Of a DNA stretch of 32,121 nt, positions 1 to 9,145 are shown one piece after another. This stretch comes from Chloroflexota bacterium. Lineage in GTDB: Bacteria; Chloroflexota; Dehalococcoidia; Lucifugimonadales; Lucifugimonadaceae. The first letter of the stretch is position 1; every line of letters begins with the position of its first letter. The translations under genes were made by a program, and so were the position numbers. The stretch covers positions 1 through 32,121 of the forward strand of contig JABHBJ010000067.1 in the NCBI GenBank assembly GCA_018673955.1, in the 5' to 3' direction. The notes beneath the pieces are model-generated. The model did no database searches. It worked only from the letters and a program-made list of their open reading frames with translations, and was not told where the DNA came from.

Positions 1-1656
1 GAAATTCCGGGTCGAAAGATTTCGGATTACATCGCCTATATAAGGAAGACAACTCCCGGTGTAGAGCTAATCTCACCTCCGCCGCACCATGACATTTACT
101 CGATTGAGGACCTGGCTCAGCTGATCCACGACCTTAAGAACGTTAACCCCAGCGCTCGAGTCCACGTGAAACTCGTTTCTGTGGCTGGCGTTGGAATCAT
201 CGCCGCGGGTGTAGCTAAAGGTAAGGGCGACGTTGTTCTTATCTCAGGCGACTCTGGTGGTACCGGTGCATCGCCTCTCAGCTCGATTCGCCACGCTGGA
301 TTGCCCTGGGAGCTCGGCCTTGCCGAAACACAGCAGGTTCTAGTTGCCAACGGTCTTCGTGATCGAATCGTTGTTCAGACAGACGGCCAGATGAAGACGT
401 CCCTCGATGTTCTGGTCGCTGCGTTGTTGGGTGCCGAGGAATGGGGCATCGCAACAGGAGCTCTCATTTCGATGGGTTGCATCATGTTGCGTAAGTGCCA
501 CCTCAACACATGCTCAGTTGGTGTTGCGACTCAGGATCCAGAACTTCGCAAGAAGTTCTCTGGCACACCTGACGCCGTAGTGAACTACTTCATGTTCCTT
601 GCAGAAGGCCTGCGCGAACTTATGGCAAAATTGGGCTTCCGAACAGTCAACGAAATGATTGGTCGAGTCGACAAGCTGAAGGCTCGCACTGACATCGACC
701 ACTGGAAGGCGAAGACTCTCGATCTTTCACCAATTCTGATGAAGCCGGAAGTTCTGACCCAGGACCACCCCTATCAGCAGATTTTGCAGAATCACGGGCT
801 TGACGAAGCACTCGATAACGAACTTATCGAACTCGCTCGTCCTGCGATCGACCACGGAAACGAAATTTCGGCAACTCTCCCTGTCACCAACATCAACCGA
901 ACGGTTGGCGCTGCTTTGAGTGGTGTCATCGCCAAGAAGACTGGTGAAGCAGGATTGCCCGATGGCTCGATTAAGTTCACGTTCCAAGGTTCTGCTGGTC
1001 AGAGCTTTGGGGCATGGCTGGTGAAGGGGGTCACGTTCAAAATCGAAGGCGATTCGAACGACTACTTCGGTAAGGGGCTTTCTGGTGGTCGACTAATCAT
1101 CACTCCTCCGACTAATAGTTCTTACGAGGCCAAAGACAACATCATCATTGGTAACGTTGCGCTGTACGGTTCAACGGGTGGTGAGGCTTATGTAAACGGG
1201 CTCGCTGGCGAACGATTCGCTGTTCGAAACTCGGCAGCTACTGCCGTTGTTGAAGGCATTGGCGATCACGGTTGTGAGTACATGACGGGCGGTCGAGTTG
1301 TCGTTCTCGGATCTGCCGGCCGTAACTTCGGCGCAGGTATGAGCGGTGGTGTGGCGTACGTGATCGACGAAGACGGATCGTTCAGCGGTCGCTTCAACGA
1401 CGCTATCGCTGATCTAATTGACGTCGTACCGGGTTCAACCGATGACGTAGAGCTCAAAGAAATGATCGAAAACCACGTCATGTACACCGGCAGCCAGGTC
1501 GGAGAAGAACTGCTCGCCGATTGGGCGACCTCGATTACGAAATTCAAGAAAGTATTCCCACGAGACTACGCACGAGTCCTACGTGGGCGAGCAGCTTCGT
1601 CTGATGTAGCTGCTGATACGACCGATATAAAGGAAGGGATTGGCAGCCATGGGTAA
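1..1656 (+). CDS. gltB: Glutamate synthase large subunit, C-terminal part (5' end outside window)
   Basis: This is the 3' part of the glutamate synthase (GOGAT) large subunit, open from base 1 and 551 codons long here. With GltD it makes two glutamates from glutamine and 2-oxoglutarate. The visible part begins in the FMN-binding synthase domain: [18 protein letters not shown], the [10 protein letters not shown] phosphate-binding loop and the WELGLAE motif. The 3Fe-4S cluster cysteines have the typical C-x5-C-x4-C spacing and are encoded at 478-480, 496-498 and 511-513. The C-terminal third is the glycine-rich GXGXG beta-helix domain ([26 protein letters not shown]). The N-terminal glutaminase domain lies outside the window. 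The stop overlaps the gltD start by 8 bases, so the two subunits are probably translationally coupled. Identification is firm from the motifs. Confidence 0.97.
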   Translation, partial: EIPGRKISDYIAYIRKTTPGVELISPPPHHDIYSIEDLAQLIHDLKNVNPSARVHVKLVSVAGVGIIAAGVAKGKGDVVLISGDSGGTGASPLSSIRHAGLPWELGLAETQQVLVANGLRDRIVVQTDGQMKTSLDVLVAALLGAEEWGIATGALISMGCIMLRKCHLNTCSVGVATQDPELRKKFSGTPDAVVNYFMFLAEGLRELMAKLGFRTVNEMIGRVDKLKARTDIDHWKAKTLDLSPILMKPEVLTQDHPYQQILQNHGLDEALDNELIELARPAIDHGNEISATLPVTNINRTVGAALSGVIAKKTGEAGLPDGSIKFTFQGSAGQSFGAWLVKGVTFKIEGDSNDYFGKGLSGGRLIITPPTNSSYEAKDNIIIGNVALYGSTGGEAYVNGLAGERFAVRNSAATAVVEGIGDHGCEYMTGGRVVVLGSAGRNFGAGMSGGVAYVIDEDGSFSGRFNDAIADLIDVVPGSTDDVELKEMIENHVMYTGSQVGEELLADWATSITKFKKVFPRDYARVLRGRAASSDVAADTTDIKEGIGSHG

Positions 1657-3145
1657 AGTAACTGGATTCATGGAAGCCGCCCGCCGAACACCGTCGCGCC
1701 GTAATGCGAATGAACGAATTGGCGATTGGCAAGAGGTATATCTGAAATGGGACGAGTCTGACGCTCGCAAGCAAGCAAGTCGCTGTATGGATTGCGGTGT
1801 GCCGTTTTGTAACAGCGGTTGCCCTCTAGGAAACTTGATTCCTGAGTTCAACGACTTCGTCTATCACGGAAACTGGGAAGAAGCGGTTCAGCGTCTACAC
1901 GCTACGAACAACTTCCCGGAATTCACCGGTCGCATCTGCCCTGCTCCATGTGAGGCATCATGCACACTCTCAGTGAACTCTGACCCGGTAACCATCGAGA
2001 TGATCGAAAAGCAGATCGTTGAACACGGCTGGAACGAAGGTTGGATCAAACCCGAATCTTCAGCCAACAAAACTGGCAAGAAAATTGCTGTCATCGGATC
2101 AGGGCCTGCAGGTCTTGCCGCCGCCCAGCAGCTCGCTCGCGCCGGTCACACTGTCACTGTTTACGAACGTAACGAGTACATTGGTGGTCTTTTGGCGCTT
2201 GGCATTCCTGAATTCAAACTCGAAAAGGAAGTCATCGAACGTCGAATAAACCAGATGCGCGGTGAAGGCGTGAAGTTCCGCGTTAGCACCAACGTTGGTG
2301 TCGATATCACACACGAAGAGCTGCTCGAAAAATTCGATGCGATTTGCCTGTCGGGTGGCTCCACTGTTCCTAGGGATCTTCCGGTTGAAGGTCGAGAGCT
2401 AAATGGCGTTCACTACGCCATGGAGTTCCTTACCCAGCAGAACCGAAAGCTCAAGGGCCAGGAATTCTCTCCAGAAGAAACTATCGACGTACGCGGCAAG
2501 AACGTCGTAATCATTGGTGGTGGTGATACAGGTGCCGACTGTCTCGGCACATCACATCGTCAACGTGCGGCAAGCATCATACAGATGGAGATCATGCCTC
2601 GTCCTTCTGAAACTCGTATAGAAACGAACCCGTGGCCACAGTGGCCGACCATCTTCCGCACATCAAGTGCGCACGAAGAAGGTGGCGACCGTGATTTCAA
2701 CGTTCTGACGAAGCGATTCGTTGGCGATCATGACGGAAATCTGAAACGACTTGAGTGCGCTCGGATCGAATGGGTGAAAGACGAAGAAACCGGTCGTGTC
2801 AATATGAACGAAATCACTGGTAGCGAATTCAATATCGAAGCAGAGGCTGTGTTTCTCGCCATGGGCTTCCTTCATCCGCAACACGATGGTCTACTCGACG
2901 CACTTGGCGTTGATTACGACGCTCGTGGAAACGTTGCGGCAAACGGTAGCCTGCAAACAAACCTTGAAAAAGTATTTGCTTGTGGAGACATGCAGCGGGG
3001 TCAATCGCTAGTAGTTCACGCTATCGCCAGCGGACGTCGGGCTGCTCGCCAAATCGACATCTTCCTAACTGGCGATTCGCGATTGCCTACGGTGAGCGGC
3101 TATGCACGACCACCGATCATGGCGCGATCAGGCAGCAACGACTAG
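1649..3145 (+). CDS. gltD: Glutamate synthase small subunit (NADPH-dependent)
   Basis: This is the 498-residue beta subunit of glutamate synthase, which passes electrons from NAD(P)H through FAD and two 4Fe-4S clusters to GltB. Near the N-terminus are cysteine motifs [14 protein letters not shown] and CPAPCEASC. The FAD-binding Rossmann fold is [15 protein letters not shown] and the NAD(P)H fold is [13 protein letters not shown]. The C-terminal [15 protein letters not shown] is the usual FAD-contacting end. I chose the ATG at 1649 ([13 protein letters not shown]), which matches the normal N-terminus and has a purine-rich GGAAGGG upstream, over a TTG nine bases earlier. It overlaps the end of gltB by 8 bases and is followed 24 bases later by nadE, so the three genes may form one operon. 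Confidence 0.97.
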   Translation: MGKVTGFMEAARRTPSRRNANERIGDWQEVYLKWDESDARKQASRCMDCGVPFCNSGCPLGNLIPEFNDFVYHGNWEEAVQRLHATNNFPEFTGRICPAPCEASCTLSVNSDPVTIEMIEKQIVEHGWNEGWIKPESSANKTGKKIAVIGSGPAGLAAAQQLARAGHTVTVYERNEYIGGLLALGIPEFKLEKEVIERRINQMRGEGVKFRVSTNVGVDITHEELLEKFDAICLSGGSTVPRDLPVEGRELNGVHYAMEFLTQQNRKLKGQEFSPEETIDVRGKNVVIIGGGDTGADCLGTSHRQRAASIIQMEIMPRPSETRIETNPWPQWPTIFRTSSAHEEGGDRDFNVLTKRFVGDHDGNLKRLECARIEWVKDEETGRVNMNEITGSEFNIEAEAVFLAMGFLHPQHDGLLDALGVDYDARGNVAANGSLQTNLEKVFACGDMQRGQSLVVHAIASGRRAARQIDIFLTGDSRLPTVSGYARPPIMARSGSND

Positions 3146-3169
3146 CAACAGCAGTAGAATCGAATCGCT

Positions 3170-4963
3170 ATGACTTCCGATAACGGCAGTTCGGGTTCGA
3201 GCGGAACTCTTAGAGTTGCGGCCGCTCAGGTAAATACAAACGTCGGCGACATCGACGGAAACGCGAGACTGATCGAAAAATGGATCGGTCTCTCTCAGGA
3301 TCAAGGCGCTGATCTAGTCGCCTTTCCTGAGCTTACGATCACGGGTTACCCGCCTGAAGACCTCGTGCTCTACGACAATTTCATCGCTGCCAACAAAGCG
3401 GCGCTGAATCGTATTGCATCGTCAGTCGGCGACATAGTTGCGGTGGTCGGATTCGTTGATTCTGAAGAGACTCCAACAGGAACCAAGCTCTTCAACGCGG
3501 CGGCAGTACTTCACAATCGTAAAGTCATCACAACTTATCGAAAAATCCACCTGCCCAATTACGGTGTATTCGACGAGCGTCGCTACTTCACACCGGGATC
3601 AGAATGTCCGGTTCTGTCGATTAACGGCATCAAGGTTGGCATCAATATTTGTGAAGACATCTGGCAACAGATTGGACCATCAGAAGTCCAGTGTGCGAAC
3701 GGTGCCCAAATAATCGTCAACCTAAACTCGTCGCCTTATGAATCTGGAAAACAGGGAGATCGAGTCAACATCGTTACTGATCTTTCCCGTCGAAATCGTG
3801 TGTACACGCTCTATACAAACCAGATCGGCGGGCAAGACGAGCTCGTGTTCGATGGCGGCAGCATGCTTGCCGGACCCGACGGAGAGCTACTCGGAACTTC
3901 GCCTCGTTTCGACGAATCGTTACTGGTAGCAGATATCGATGCTGCCTCGATGGAGAGTTCCCGTCTTCAGCATCAGGCGTTCGCTATCTCCGAAGAAGAA
4001 CTTGACGCTATCGGACAGCCATCGGCAATCGACATGACTGTTGCGTCTTCACCGAAACGCCCTAAGCTTCAGGATCTTTCGATTCATCGACTCGGTCGAC
4101 ACGACGCCGTGTACCGAGCACTAGTTCTAGGCACTCGTGATTATCTAAAAAAGACCGGTTTTAAAAAGGTCGCCGTCGCAGTTTCAGGCGGGATAGACTC
4201 AGCAATCGTTACTGCCATCGCAGTCGATGCAATTGGCGCAGAAAACGTCGTCGGGGTAGCGATGCCATCGAGATATTCGTCACCCGGTAGCATCACTGAC
4301 GCCGAAGATCTTTGCTCTCGACTCGGAGTCGAACTCTGGAATATTCCTATCGAGCCCGGACACTCGGCATCTGAAGAAATGCTTGCCGACGTATTCCAAG
4401 GCACAGAGCCAGGGTTATCGGAAGAGAACACTCAGTCGCGAGTACGCGGCAACTTGATGATGTCGATCGCCAACAAGTTCGGATGGCTGATTCTCACTAC
4501 TGGTAATAAGTCTGAGATGGCAACCGGATATGCCACTCTTTATGGCGATATGGCAGGAGCATACGCTGTGATCAAAGACGTACCTAAAACGCTTGTGTAC
4601 GAACTTTGTGAGCATAGAAATCAACGAGGTCCCGGGTCCCCTATTCCAATTGCGATCATCGATAAGCCGCCTAGTGCGGAGCTTCGTCCCGATCAGCTCG
4701 ATGAAGATTCGCTGCCACCCTACGATCAACTCGACCGGGTGATTCACATGTACATCGAAGAACGAATGTCTCCCGATCTAATTATTCAAAACGAGCAAAC
4801 ACTCTGTAAAGATGGAACAAGTGAAACGGTTATTCGCAGGATCATTCGCCTGATCGACATAAACGAATACAAACGACGCCAATCACCTCCCGGCCCGAAA
4901 ATCACCGGATTGGCATTCGGCAAAGATCGACGTTTACCGATCGCTTCGGGATGGCAAAAGTAA
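3170..4963 (+). CDS. nadE: Glutamine-dependent NAD+ synthetase
   Basis: This 597-residue two-domain enzyme does the last step of NAD synthesis, amidating deamido-NAD with ammonia released from glutamine. The N-terminal nitrilase-type glutaminase domain shows the catalytic triad: Glu54 (AFPELTITGY), Lys125 (YRKIHLPNYG) and Cys161 (GINICEDIW). The C-terminal synthetase domain has the ATP pyrophosphatase loop SGGIDS at about residues 339-344 and the family motif TTGNKSEMATGYATLYGDM. Length fits the glutamine-using class, not the short ammonia-only class. It starts 24 bases after gltD, with no clear Shine-Dalgarno; a TAGAAT hexamer sits 9 bases upstream of the ATG, so a start with a very short leader cannot be excluded. 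The pairing with GltBD and a nicotinate phosphoribosyltransferase elsewhere in the window fits amide-nitrogen and NAD metabolism. Confidence 0.96.
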   Translation: MTSDNGSSGSSGTLRVAAAQVNTNVGDIDGNARLIEKWIGLSQDQGADLVAFPELTITGYPPEDLVLYDNFIAANKAALNRIASSVGDIVAVVGFVDSEETPTGTKLFNAAAVLHNRKVITTYRKIHLPNYGVFDERRYFTPGSECPVLSINGIKVGINICEDIWQQIGPSEVQCANGAQIIVNLNSSPYESGKQGDRVNIVTDLSRRNRVYTLYTNQIGGQDELVFDGGSMLAGPDGELLGTSPRFDESLLVADIDAASMESSRLQHQAFAISEEELDAIGQPSAIDMTVASSPKRPKLQDLSIHRLGRHDAVYRALVLGTRDYLKKTGFKKVAVAVSGGIDSAIVTAIAVDAIGAENVVGVAMPSRYSSPGSITDAEDLCSRLGVELWNIPIEPGHSASEEMLADVFQGTEPGLSEENTQSRVRGNLMMSIANKFGWLILTTGNKSEMATGYATLYGDMAGAYAVIKDVPKTLVYELCEHRNQRGPGSPIPIAIIDKPPSAELRPDQLDEDSLPPYDQLDRVIHMYIEERMSPDLIIQNEQTLCKDGTSETVIRRIIRLIDINEYKRRQSPPGPKITGLAFGKDRRLPIASGWQK

Positions 4964-5170
4964 GTATCTGATAGATGCTGAGAAGACGATTTCATTCTCG
5001 GTACGCCGAATAAACCGATCGGATTCATTTCGATCCACAAAGTTACTTCACATTCGTTTCGTAAGTTTAACGTCAACTAGTTACCACATTTCATCTGGCG
5101 ATATGGGCGGCCATACTGTCCGAGGAGATTCAACGCTAACCGTTTGGTTCGGCGAAGCATCAAATTAATC
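4964..5170. other. Intergenic region between nadE and htrA
   Basis: These 207 bases have no supported gene. They contain the 8-base palindromes CCGATCGG and AACTAGTT and a GAGGAG motif too far from any start to be an obvious ribosome site. I see no hairpin with a T-run, so termination of the glt-nadE transcript is not visible here. A TTG at 5144 could extend the following gene in frame, but the ATG at 5171 gives a proper lipoprotein signal. Confidence 0.5.
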
Positions 5171-6499
5171 ATGAATACGTTGAACAACCTCAAAAAACTG
5201 TTTATTGGCGGAGTAATCGCCGTCACATTGGTCGCAGTTGTCGCCTGCTCGAATTCGGCCGAACCTACAGAAACATTAGCTGCAACCGAAGCAAGCACGC
5301 AGCAGATATCCAACGTAGCGCTGAGCACAGCGATCCTGACACCAACAGAATCAGCCGATTCTGGAACTGCCCCCCCCCCTACCAAAACAGTCGATTCCTC
5401 CGACCAGCCGATTCAAGTAGCGTTCGAGGATGGACCAGATGACACGCCGATCGGCGATGCAATTCCTGAAGCTGCCGAACAAACACCTGAAGTAGTTCAA
5501 CTAACTCCTGCTGAAATCGTCGCTGCTCAAGAAGAGCACTTTGCAAATCTCTATGAAGACACTGTTCAGTCGGTCGTGTTCATTGTCACTAGTAGCACTC
5601 AGGGAGTCGGGTCGGGTTCGGGATTCGTTTGGGATAAAGACGGTCATATCGTCACCAACTACCACGTAATTCAGAGAGCAAATCTCATAACCGTCAAATT
5701 CTTCAACGGACGTGAATATCGGGCTGACGTTGTGGCATTTGACCCCGCTGCAGACCTCGCCGTGATCAAACTTATTGACGTCGATGCCGAGCATGATTTG
5801 ATACCCATCAAGATCGGTACATCGGCCGATCTACGTCCCGGTCAAACTGCAATTGCCCTAGGTAACCCGTTCGGTGAAGAATTCACGATGACGACCGGAA
5901 TTGTTAGTGCGGTTACCCGGACACTCAAAAGCGGATTCTCTTCTTACAACATTCCAGCAGTGATTCAAACCGATGCTTCGATAAACCCTGGAAACTCGGG
6001 CGGCCCGCTGCTCGATAAAGACGGAGCAGTTATCGGAGTCAACACGCAAATCGTAAGCGAAACCCGTCAAAGTTCTGGCGTTGGATTCGCAGTGCCTGTC
6101 GACCTCGTAAATCGGGTAATTCCGTCTCTGTTGGAGTTCGGCGAGCACACCTACGCATTGATGGGAATCAGTGGGCTTGAAGTCGATCTAGGAGTCCGAG
6201 AAAATGTTGGACTCGAAGGCGACGTAGTGGGTGCCTACGTAAGCGGTGTAACTCCTAACGGCCCCGCTGACACAGCAGGCATTAGAGGCGATTCAACGGC
6301 TGCGCAATTCAACACACCTACCTACGACGGCGACGTAATCGTATCGATCAACTCCATACGCATGAATTCTATGGACGATTTGATTGGTTATTTAGCGCTC
6401 AACACTGCACCGGGTGATGAAATCGTCGTCGGAGTCCTTCGAGACGGAGTGGAGATAGCAATTCCATTAACTCTCGGCGCTCGACCTCATGTTTCATAG
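5171..6499 (+). CDS. HtrA/Deg-type serine protease, lipoprotein, with C-terminal PDZ domain
   Basis: This is a 442-residue trypsin-like protease of the HtrA/DegP group, expected to degrade or refold damaged proteins outside the membrane. The N-terminus is a lipoprotein signal: KK, a hydrophobic run, then lipobox VAVVAC with Cys26 as lipid anchor. Residues about 28-115 are a Thr/Ala/Glu/Pro-rich, probably disordered linker. The protease domain has catalytic His165 (VTNYHVI), Asp195 (DLAVIKL) and Ser276 (GNSGGPL). A PDZ domain follows (about 335-440; GLEVDLGV, GPADTAGI, GDVIVSINS). I chose the ATG at 5171 because it places the signal at the very start; an in-frame TTG at 5144 is possible. There is no clear Shine-Dalgarno. 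A run of ten C lies in the linker (residues 67-70) and could make the gene frameshift-prone. Confidence 0.93.
   Translation: MNTLNNLKKLFIGGVIAVTLVAVVACSNSAEPTETLAATEASTQQISNVALSTAILTPTESADSGTAPPPTKTVDSSDQPIQVAFEDGPDDTPIGDAIPEAAEQTPEVVQLTPAEIVAAQEEHFANLYEDTVQSVVFIVTSSTQGVGSGSGFVWDKDGHIVTNYHVIQRANLITVKFFNGREYRADVVAFDPAADLAVIKLIDVDAEHDLIPIKIGTSADLRPGQTAIALGNPFGEEFTMTTGIVSAVTRTLKSGFSSYNIPAVIQTDASINPGNSGGPLLDKDGAVIGVNTQIVSETRQSSGVGFAVPVDLVNRVIPSLLEFGEHTYALMGISGLEVDLGVRENVGLEGDVVGAYVSGVTPNGPADTAGIRGDSTAAQFNTPTYDGDVIVSINSIRMNSMDDLIGYLALNTAPGDEIVVGVLRDGVEIAIPLTLGARPHVS
5370..5379 (+). repeat. C10 homopolymer tract inside the htrA-like gene
   Basis: Ten consecutive C encode Ala-Pro-Pro-Pro at residues 67-70 of the HtrA lipoprotein, in the linker before the protease domain. 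The gene is in frame at this length. Gain or loss of one base would truncate the protein before the catalytic domain. Tracts of this length are known slippage sites in other bacteria; switching here is only inferred. Confidence 0.9.
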
Positions 6500-6795
6500 T
6501 AGCAAATCATACAAGCGATCATATTCGTAGCAGAAAGTACGCCTGATACGCACGTCTGGCAGGATTTGTACTACGAATACAACTCGATATTCGAACCGGT
6601 TTTGCACTCGAAATATATGCGTGTGTAGTTAGAATTAAAGGCTCGAGAGTTCGATTTGATGCAGGTTGCACTCGCTTTATTGCTTGAGCAATCACATTGC
6701 TTGCCATCTGTTCGAATTTGACTCGTTATCAATTAGTTTTGAGATCAGAAGTTAGCGAATGTTCGCCGCTTGTCACTAATTTTCCACCATTCAAA

Positions 6796-6814
6796 GTTAC
6801 TATTAAAGAGTAAC
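6796..6814. promoter_or_regulatory. Inverted repeat, candidate operator 1 upstream of lysR
   Basis: GTTACT and AGTAAC face each other across 7 bases (attaaag). It lies about 100 bases before the lysR start and 8 bases from a second palindrome. Two neighbouring dyads of this size in front of a LysR gene resemble autoregulatory sites, but binding is inferred. Confidence 0.4.
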
Positions 6815-6822
6815 CAGCAAAA

Positions 6823-6839
6823 CTAATGCGTAACATTAG
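6823..6839. promoter_or_regulatory. Inverted repeat, candidate operator 2 upstream of lysR
   Basis: CTAATG and CATTAG face each other across 5 bases (cgtaa), a 17-base dyad that fits the loose T-N11-A layout of LysR-family sites. It sits just before the leader ORF and the lysR start. Confidence 0.42.
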
Positions 6840-6844
6840 CTAAC

Positions 6845-6913
6845 ATGCCTGTTGGATGTGAGGAGGTTATGTCCTACAGCCGGTGCCCAGCTTTAGGAGG
6901 CCACGCAGTATGA
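6845..6913 (+). CDS. Possible 22-codon leader ORF coupled to lysR
   Basis: A short open frame begins at ATG 6845 (or at the in-frame ATG 6869) and ends at TGA 6911-6913, which shares bases with the lysR start codon (ATGA overlap). The peptide from the first ATG is MPVGCEEVMSYSRCPALGGHAV. An AGGAGG at 6861-6866 lies only 2 bases before the second ATG, which is too close to be ideal. A second AGGAGG at 6895-6900 inside the ORF is well placed for lysR. The arrangement could couple lysR translation to the leader, but such a small ORF may arise by chance. Confidence 0.3.
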   Translation: MPVGCEEVMSYSRCPALGGHAV

Positions 6914-7770
6914 ATATTCCAGAATTAGAAGCCCTCAGAGCTGTCGCAAAAACCGGAAGCTTCATGAGAGCAGCAGACCGACTTGGCATGAGCCAACCTG
7001 GCCTGAGTCGACAAATCCAACGTCTTGAACGAGAGTTAGGTATTTGACTACTCGAGGGGCGTCGGACAGGGGCGCTGCTTGCAGATACCGGCCGTGAATC
7101 GATCCAGTTCACCAGTCCAACAATTTCCGATTTTGATCCACTGGTTTCGCGATTCGGCCCCGCACCATCCGCGTTGACCGGAGTCATACATATCGTCGCC
7201 AGCTCGACGCCAGCCGAATATCTCATTCCTGCGCTCGTATCTGAATTCACGCAATCCCACCCGGGCATTTCTGTCGAAGTGCTTGTTGGAGACTCGGCGC
7301 AGGTAGCCCGAACAATTGGCGACCGTCAGGCCGATTTGGGTCTTTCAGGAATGCCATCGTCGGCAATCAGATATTCGATAATTTCTATCGTAAAAGACGA
7401 GGTAGTACTAGCTGTATCTTCGAACCATCGATTTGCCGACGAACGATCGATCACGATCGAGCGAGAAGGTGGATTATGTACATGGCAAACCGTGGTACAT
7501 TCGTTTTCAGCAGCCGGAATTGAGCTTCCTGAGCACAAAGCGTCTATGACGCTCGGCAGCACGCAGGCAGTAGTAACGGCGGTCAGACAGAATCTCGACA
7601 TTGGATTCGTATCAAGCAATGCGGTTTCCACTAGCGGGAACAAAGTGGTCAGCGTTCGCATCAGAGGTTTATATCTTGACCGTGATCTCAGTTTCGTTTA
7701 CGAAACGGGGCGTGTTCTTGGTCGCCACACTCAGTCGTTTATCGATTTCGCTAAGACTAAATCTTCCTAG
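6910..7770 (+). pseudogene. LysR-family transcriptional regulator interrupted by one in-frame TGA
   Basis: The frame reads as a complete LysR-type regulator of 286 codons except for TGA at 7045-7047 (codon 46). Before it is the winged helix-turn-helix (ELEALRAVAKTGSFMRAADR, then MSQPGLSRQIQRLERELGI). After it, in the same frame, come LLEGRRTGALL, the linker helix and the effector-binding domain starting near ALTGVIHIVASSTPAEYLIP. Relatives have Arg or Lys at the stop position (LGVRLFER), so a single CGA to TGA change explains it. The lysR start has a good AGGAGG 9 bases upstream. An internal TTG at 7174 could give a 198-residue effector domain alone. No other damage is seen, so the lesion is recent, a sequencing or strain variant, or is read through. 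TGA is a true stop elsewhere in this window. Confidence 0.85.
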
Positions 7771-7829
7771 TCAATTGTCTCGACACCAACACAGAGCTGT
7801 GGGAGAACGTTACTGTGGCCATAGGGCTA

Positions 7830-7858
7830 TTGCAGTTTTAGAACACTTGTGCTAATAT
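7830..7858 (+). promoter_or_regulatory. recA promoter
   Basis: TTGCAG (7830-7835) and TAATAT (7853-7858) are separated by exactly 17 bases, a good sigma-70-type pair. Transcription would begin near 7865. A LexA-like box fills the spacer. Confidence 0.62.
7841..7852. promoter_or_regulatory. Candidate LexA (SOS) box in the recA promoter spacer
   Basis: GAACACTTGTGC matches the Gram-positive type SOS box GAAC-N4-GTTC at 7 of 8 defined bases. It lies within the -35/-10 spacer, where bound repressor would block RNA polymerase. The flanks extend the dyad imperfectly (TTAG to the left, CTAA to the right). The lexA gene is not in the window. Confidence 0.5.
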
Positions 7859-7876
7859 TACTTACATTGCGGTCGC

Positions 7877-8998
7877 ATGGCACCGCATGTTCGGCCATTA
7901 GATAGCGCAGAAAGAAGAGCGACTTTGGCTGTTAAGAAAGCACAGAAAACCGTCTCAATCAACGGATCAGGCGGCGACCGAGAAAAAACTCTTGAGTTAG
8001 CGCTTGCACAGATCGAAAAGGCATTCGGCCGTGGCGCCGTTATGCGCATGGGTGAATCTGGTGGAACCGACGGCATCAAGACTGTCTCTACTGGATCCAT
8101 CGCCCTCGATCTTGCACTCGGTGTCGGCGGACTTCCTCGCGGTCGAATCGTTGAAATCTTCGGTGCTGAATCAGCCGGTAAGACGACTCTTGCCATGGCA
8201 GCTGTAGCTGAAGCTCAAGCTGCTGGAGGACAAGCCGCTTTCATAGACGTAGAGCATGCCATGGATCCAGCGTACGCACGCTTGATTGGTGTTGATGTCG
8301 ACAAGCTTCTCATTTCACAGCCAGATTCTGCAGAGCAGGCTCTGGAGATCACCGAATACCTAATTCGTAGTGGTGCTCTCGATATAATCGTTGTCGACAG
8401 TGTTGCCGCTCTTGTCCCTTCCGCTGAACTTGAGGGCAATATGGGTGACATGCAGATTGGTTTACAAGCACGAATCATGTCACAGGCTCTTCGTAAGCTC
8501 ACGGGAATCATTCACAAAACCGATACAGTCTGTGTCTTCATCAACCAGCTTCGGGAAAAAGTTGGTGTGGTATTCGGCAGCCCGGAGGTAACTCCTGGTG
8601 GTCGTGCGCTCAAGTTCTACAGCTCTGTTCGTATCGACTTACGCCGGATTGAAGCCGTCAAGGTTGGGCAGGACATCGTCGGTAACCGTGTCAGGGCACG
8701 TGTCGTAAAGAACAAAGTTGCTCCGCCTTTCCGAAAAGCTGAGATGGAGATTATGTTTAACGAGGGAATCAGCAAAGAAGGCAGCTTGCTCGATCTCGGC
8801 GATGAAAAGGGCATCATCACTAAGAGCGGATCATTCTACTCCTACGGTGATACACGTCTTGGGCAGGGTCGAGAAGCTTCTCGCAAGTTTCTGAAGGCAA
8901 ATACTGACATCCGAGACGAAATCGAACTTAAGATTCGACGCAGTGAAGCTGGTATTCCACTGGACGGCGAAACCGCTGAGGCTCCAGTGTTTGACTAG
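7877..8998 (+). CDS. recA: RecA recombinase
   Basis: RecA binds single-stranded DNA, drives strand exchange and triggers LexA self-cleavage. From the ATG it is 373 residues, close to the usual 340-360. The Walker A motif GAESAGKT is at 96-103 and the Walker B segment LDIIVVDS at about 168-175. The [21 protein letters not shown] and [14 protein letters not shown] stretches are all typical. The start is uncertain: ATG 7877 has no Shine-Dalgarno and only a short leader after the predicted promoter. TTG 7925 (LAVKKAQKT) is preceded by AAGAAGAG at a sensible distance and gives a more usual N-terminus. The gene has its own promoter with an SOS-like box. A weak hairpin lies 47 bases downstream. Confidence 0.98.
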   Translation: MAPHVRPLDSAERRATLAVKKAQKTVSINGSGGDREKTLELALAQIEKAFGRGAVMRMGESGGTDGIKTVSTGSIALDLALGVGGLPRGRIVEIFGAESAGKTTLAMAAVAEAQAAGGQAAFIDVEHAMDPAYARLIGVDVDKLLISQPDSAEQALEITEYLIRSGALDIIVVDSVAALVPSAELEGNMGDMQIGLQARIMSQALRKLTGIIHKTDTVCVFINQLREKVGVVFGSPEVTPGGRALKFYSSVRIDLRRIEAVKVGQDIVGNRVRARVVKNKVAPPFRKAEMEIMFNEGISKEGSLLDLGDEKGIITKSGSFYSYGDTRLGQGREASRKFLKANTDIRDEIELKIRRSEAGIPLDGETAEAPVFD

Positions 8999-9044
8999 CC
9001 ACTGTTAGCGATTACTTTCCGAGTCGATAGATCAATTCAGGAGT

Positions 9045-9066
9045 AACTGGTAATTTTCTGCCAGTT
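9045..9066 (+). terminator. Weak hairpin after recA
   Basis: AACTGG and CCAGTT can pair across a 10-base loop. There is no T-run on the downstream side, so this is at best a weak or factor-dependent terminator. Confidence 0.25.
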
Positions 9067-9145
9067 GCGTTCTCATGGTCATTGCCCGCTAAACTTGATT
9101 AAGAGCGATTTGCTGTCGTGTTGACGGTGGTGCCCAGGGAATCAA

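Larger units (their letters stand above)
6500..6844. other. Non-coding region upstream of the broken lysR
   Basis: This stretch of about 345 bases has no supported gene. It holds several inverted repeats: TATTCGTAG at 6522-6530 with its complement at 6571-6579; ATTGCTTGAGCAAT at 6679-6692, followed by a second ATTGCTTG copy; and two more palindromes near its right end, listed separately. TAACAT occurs twice 10 bases apart (from 6831 and 6841). I cannot find a convincing promoter pair. No tRNA or known riboswitch is recognised. Confidence 0.6.

Noticed and set aside
7045-7104. Selenocysteine or recoded TGA in lysR
   Set aside because: The position is a DNA-binding-domain Arg, not a redox site; no hairpin of the needed type follows (only a GGGGCG direct repeat). 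TGA ends two other genes normally.
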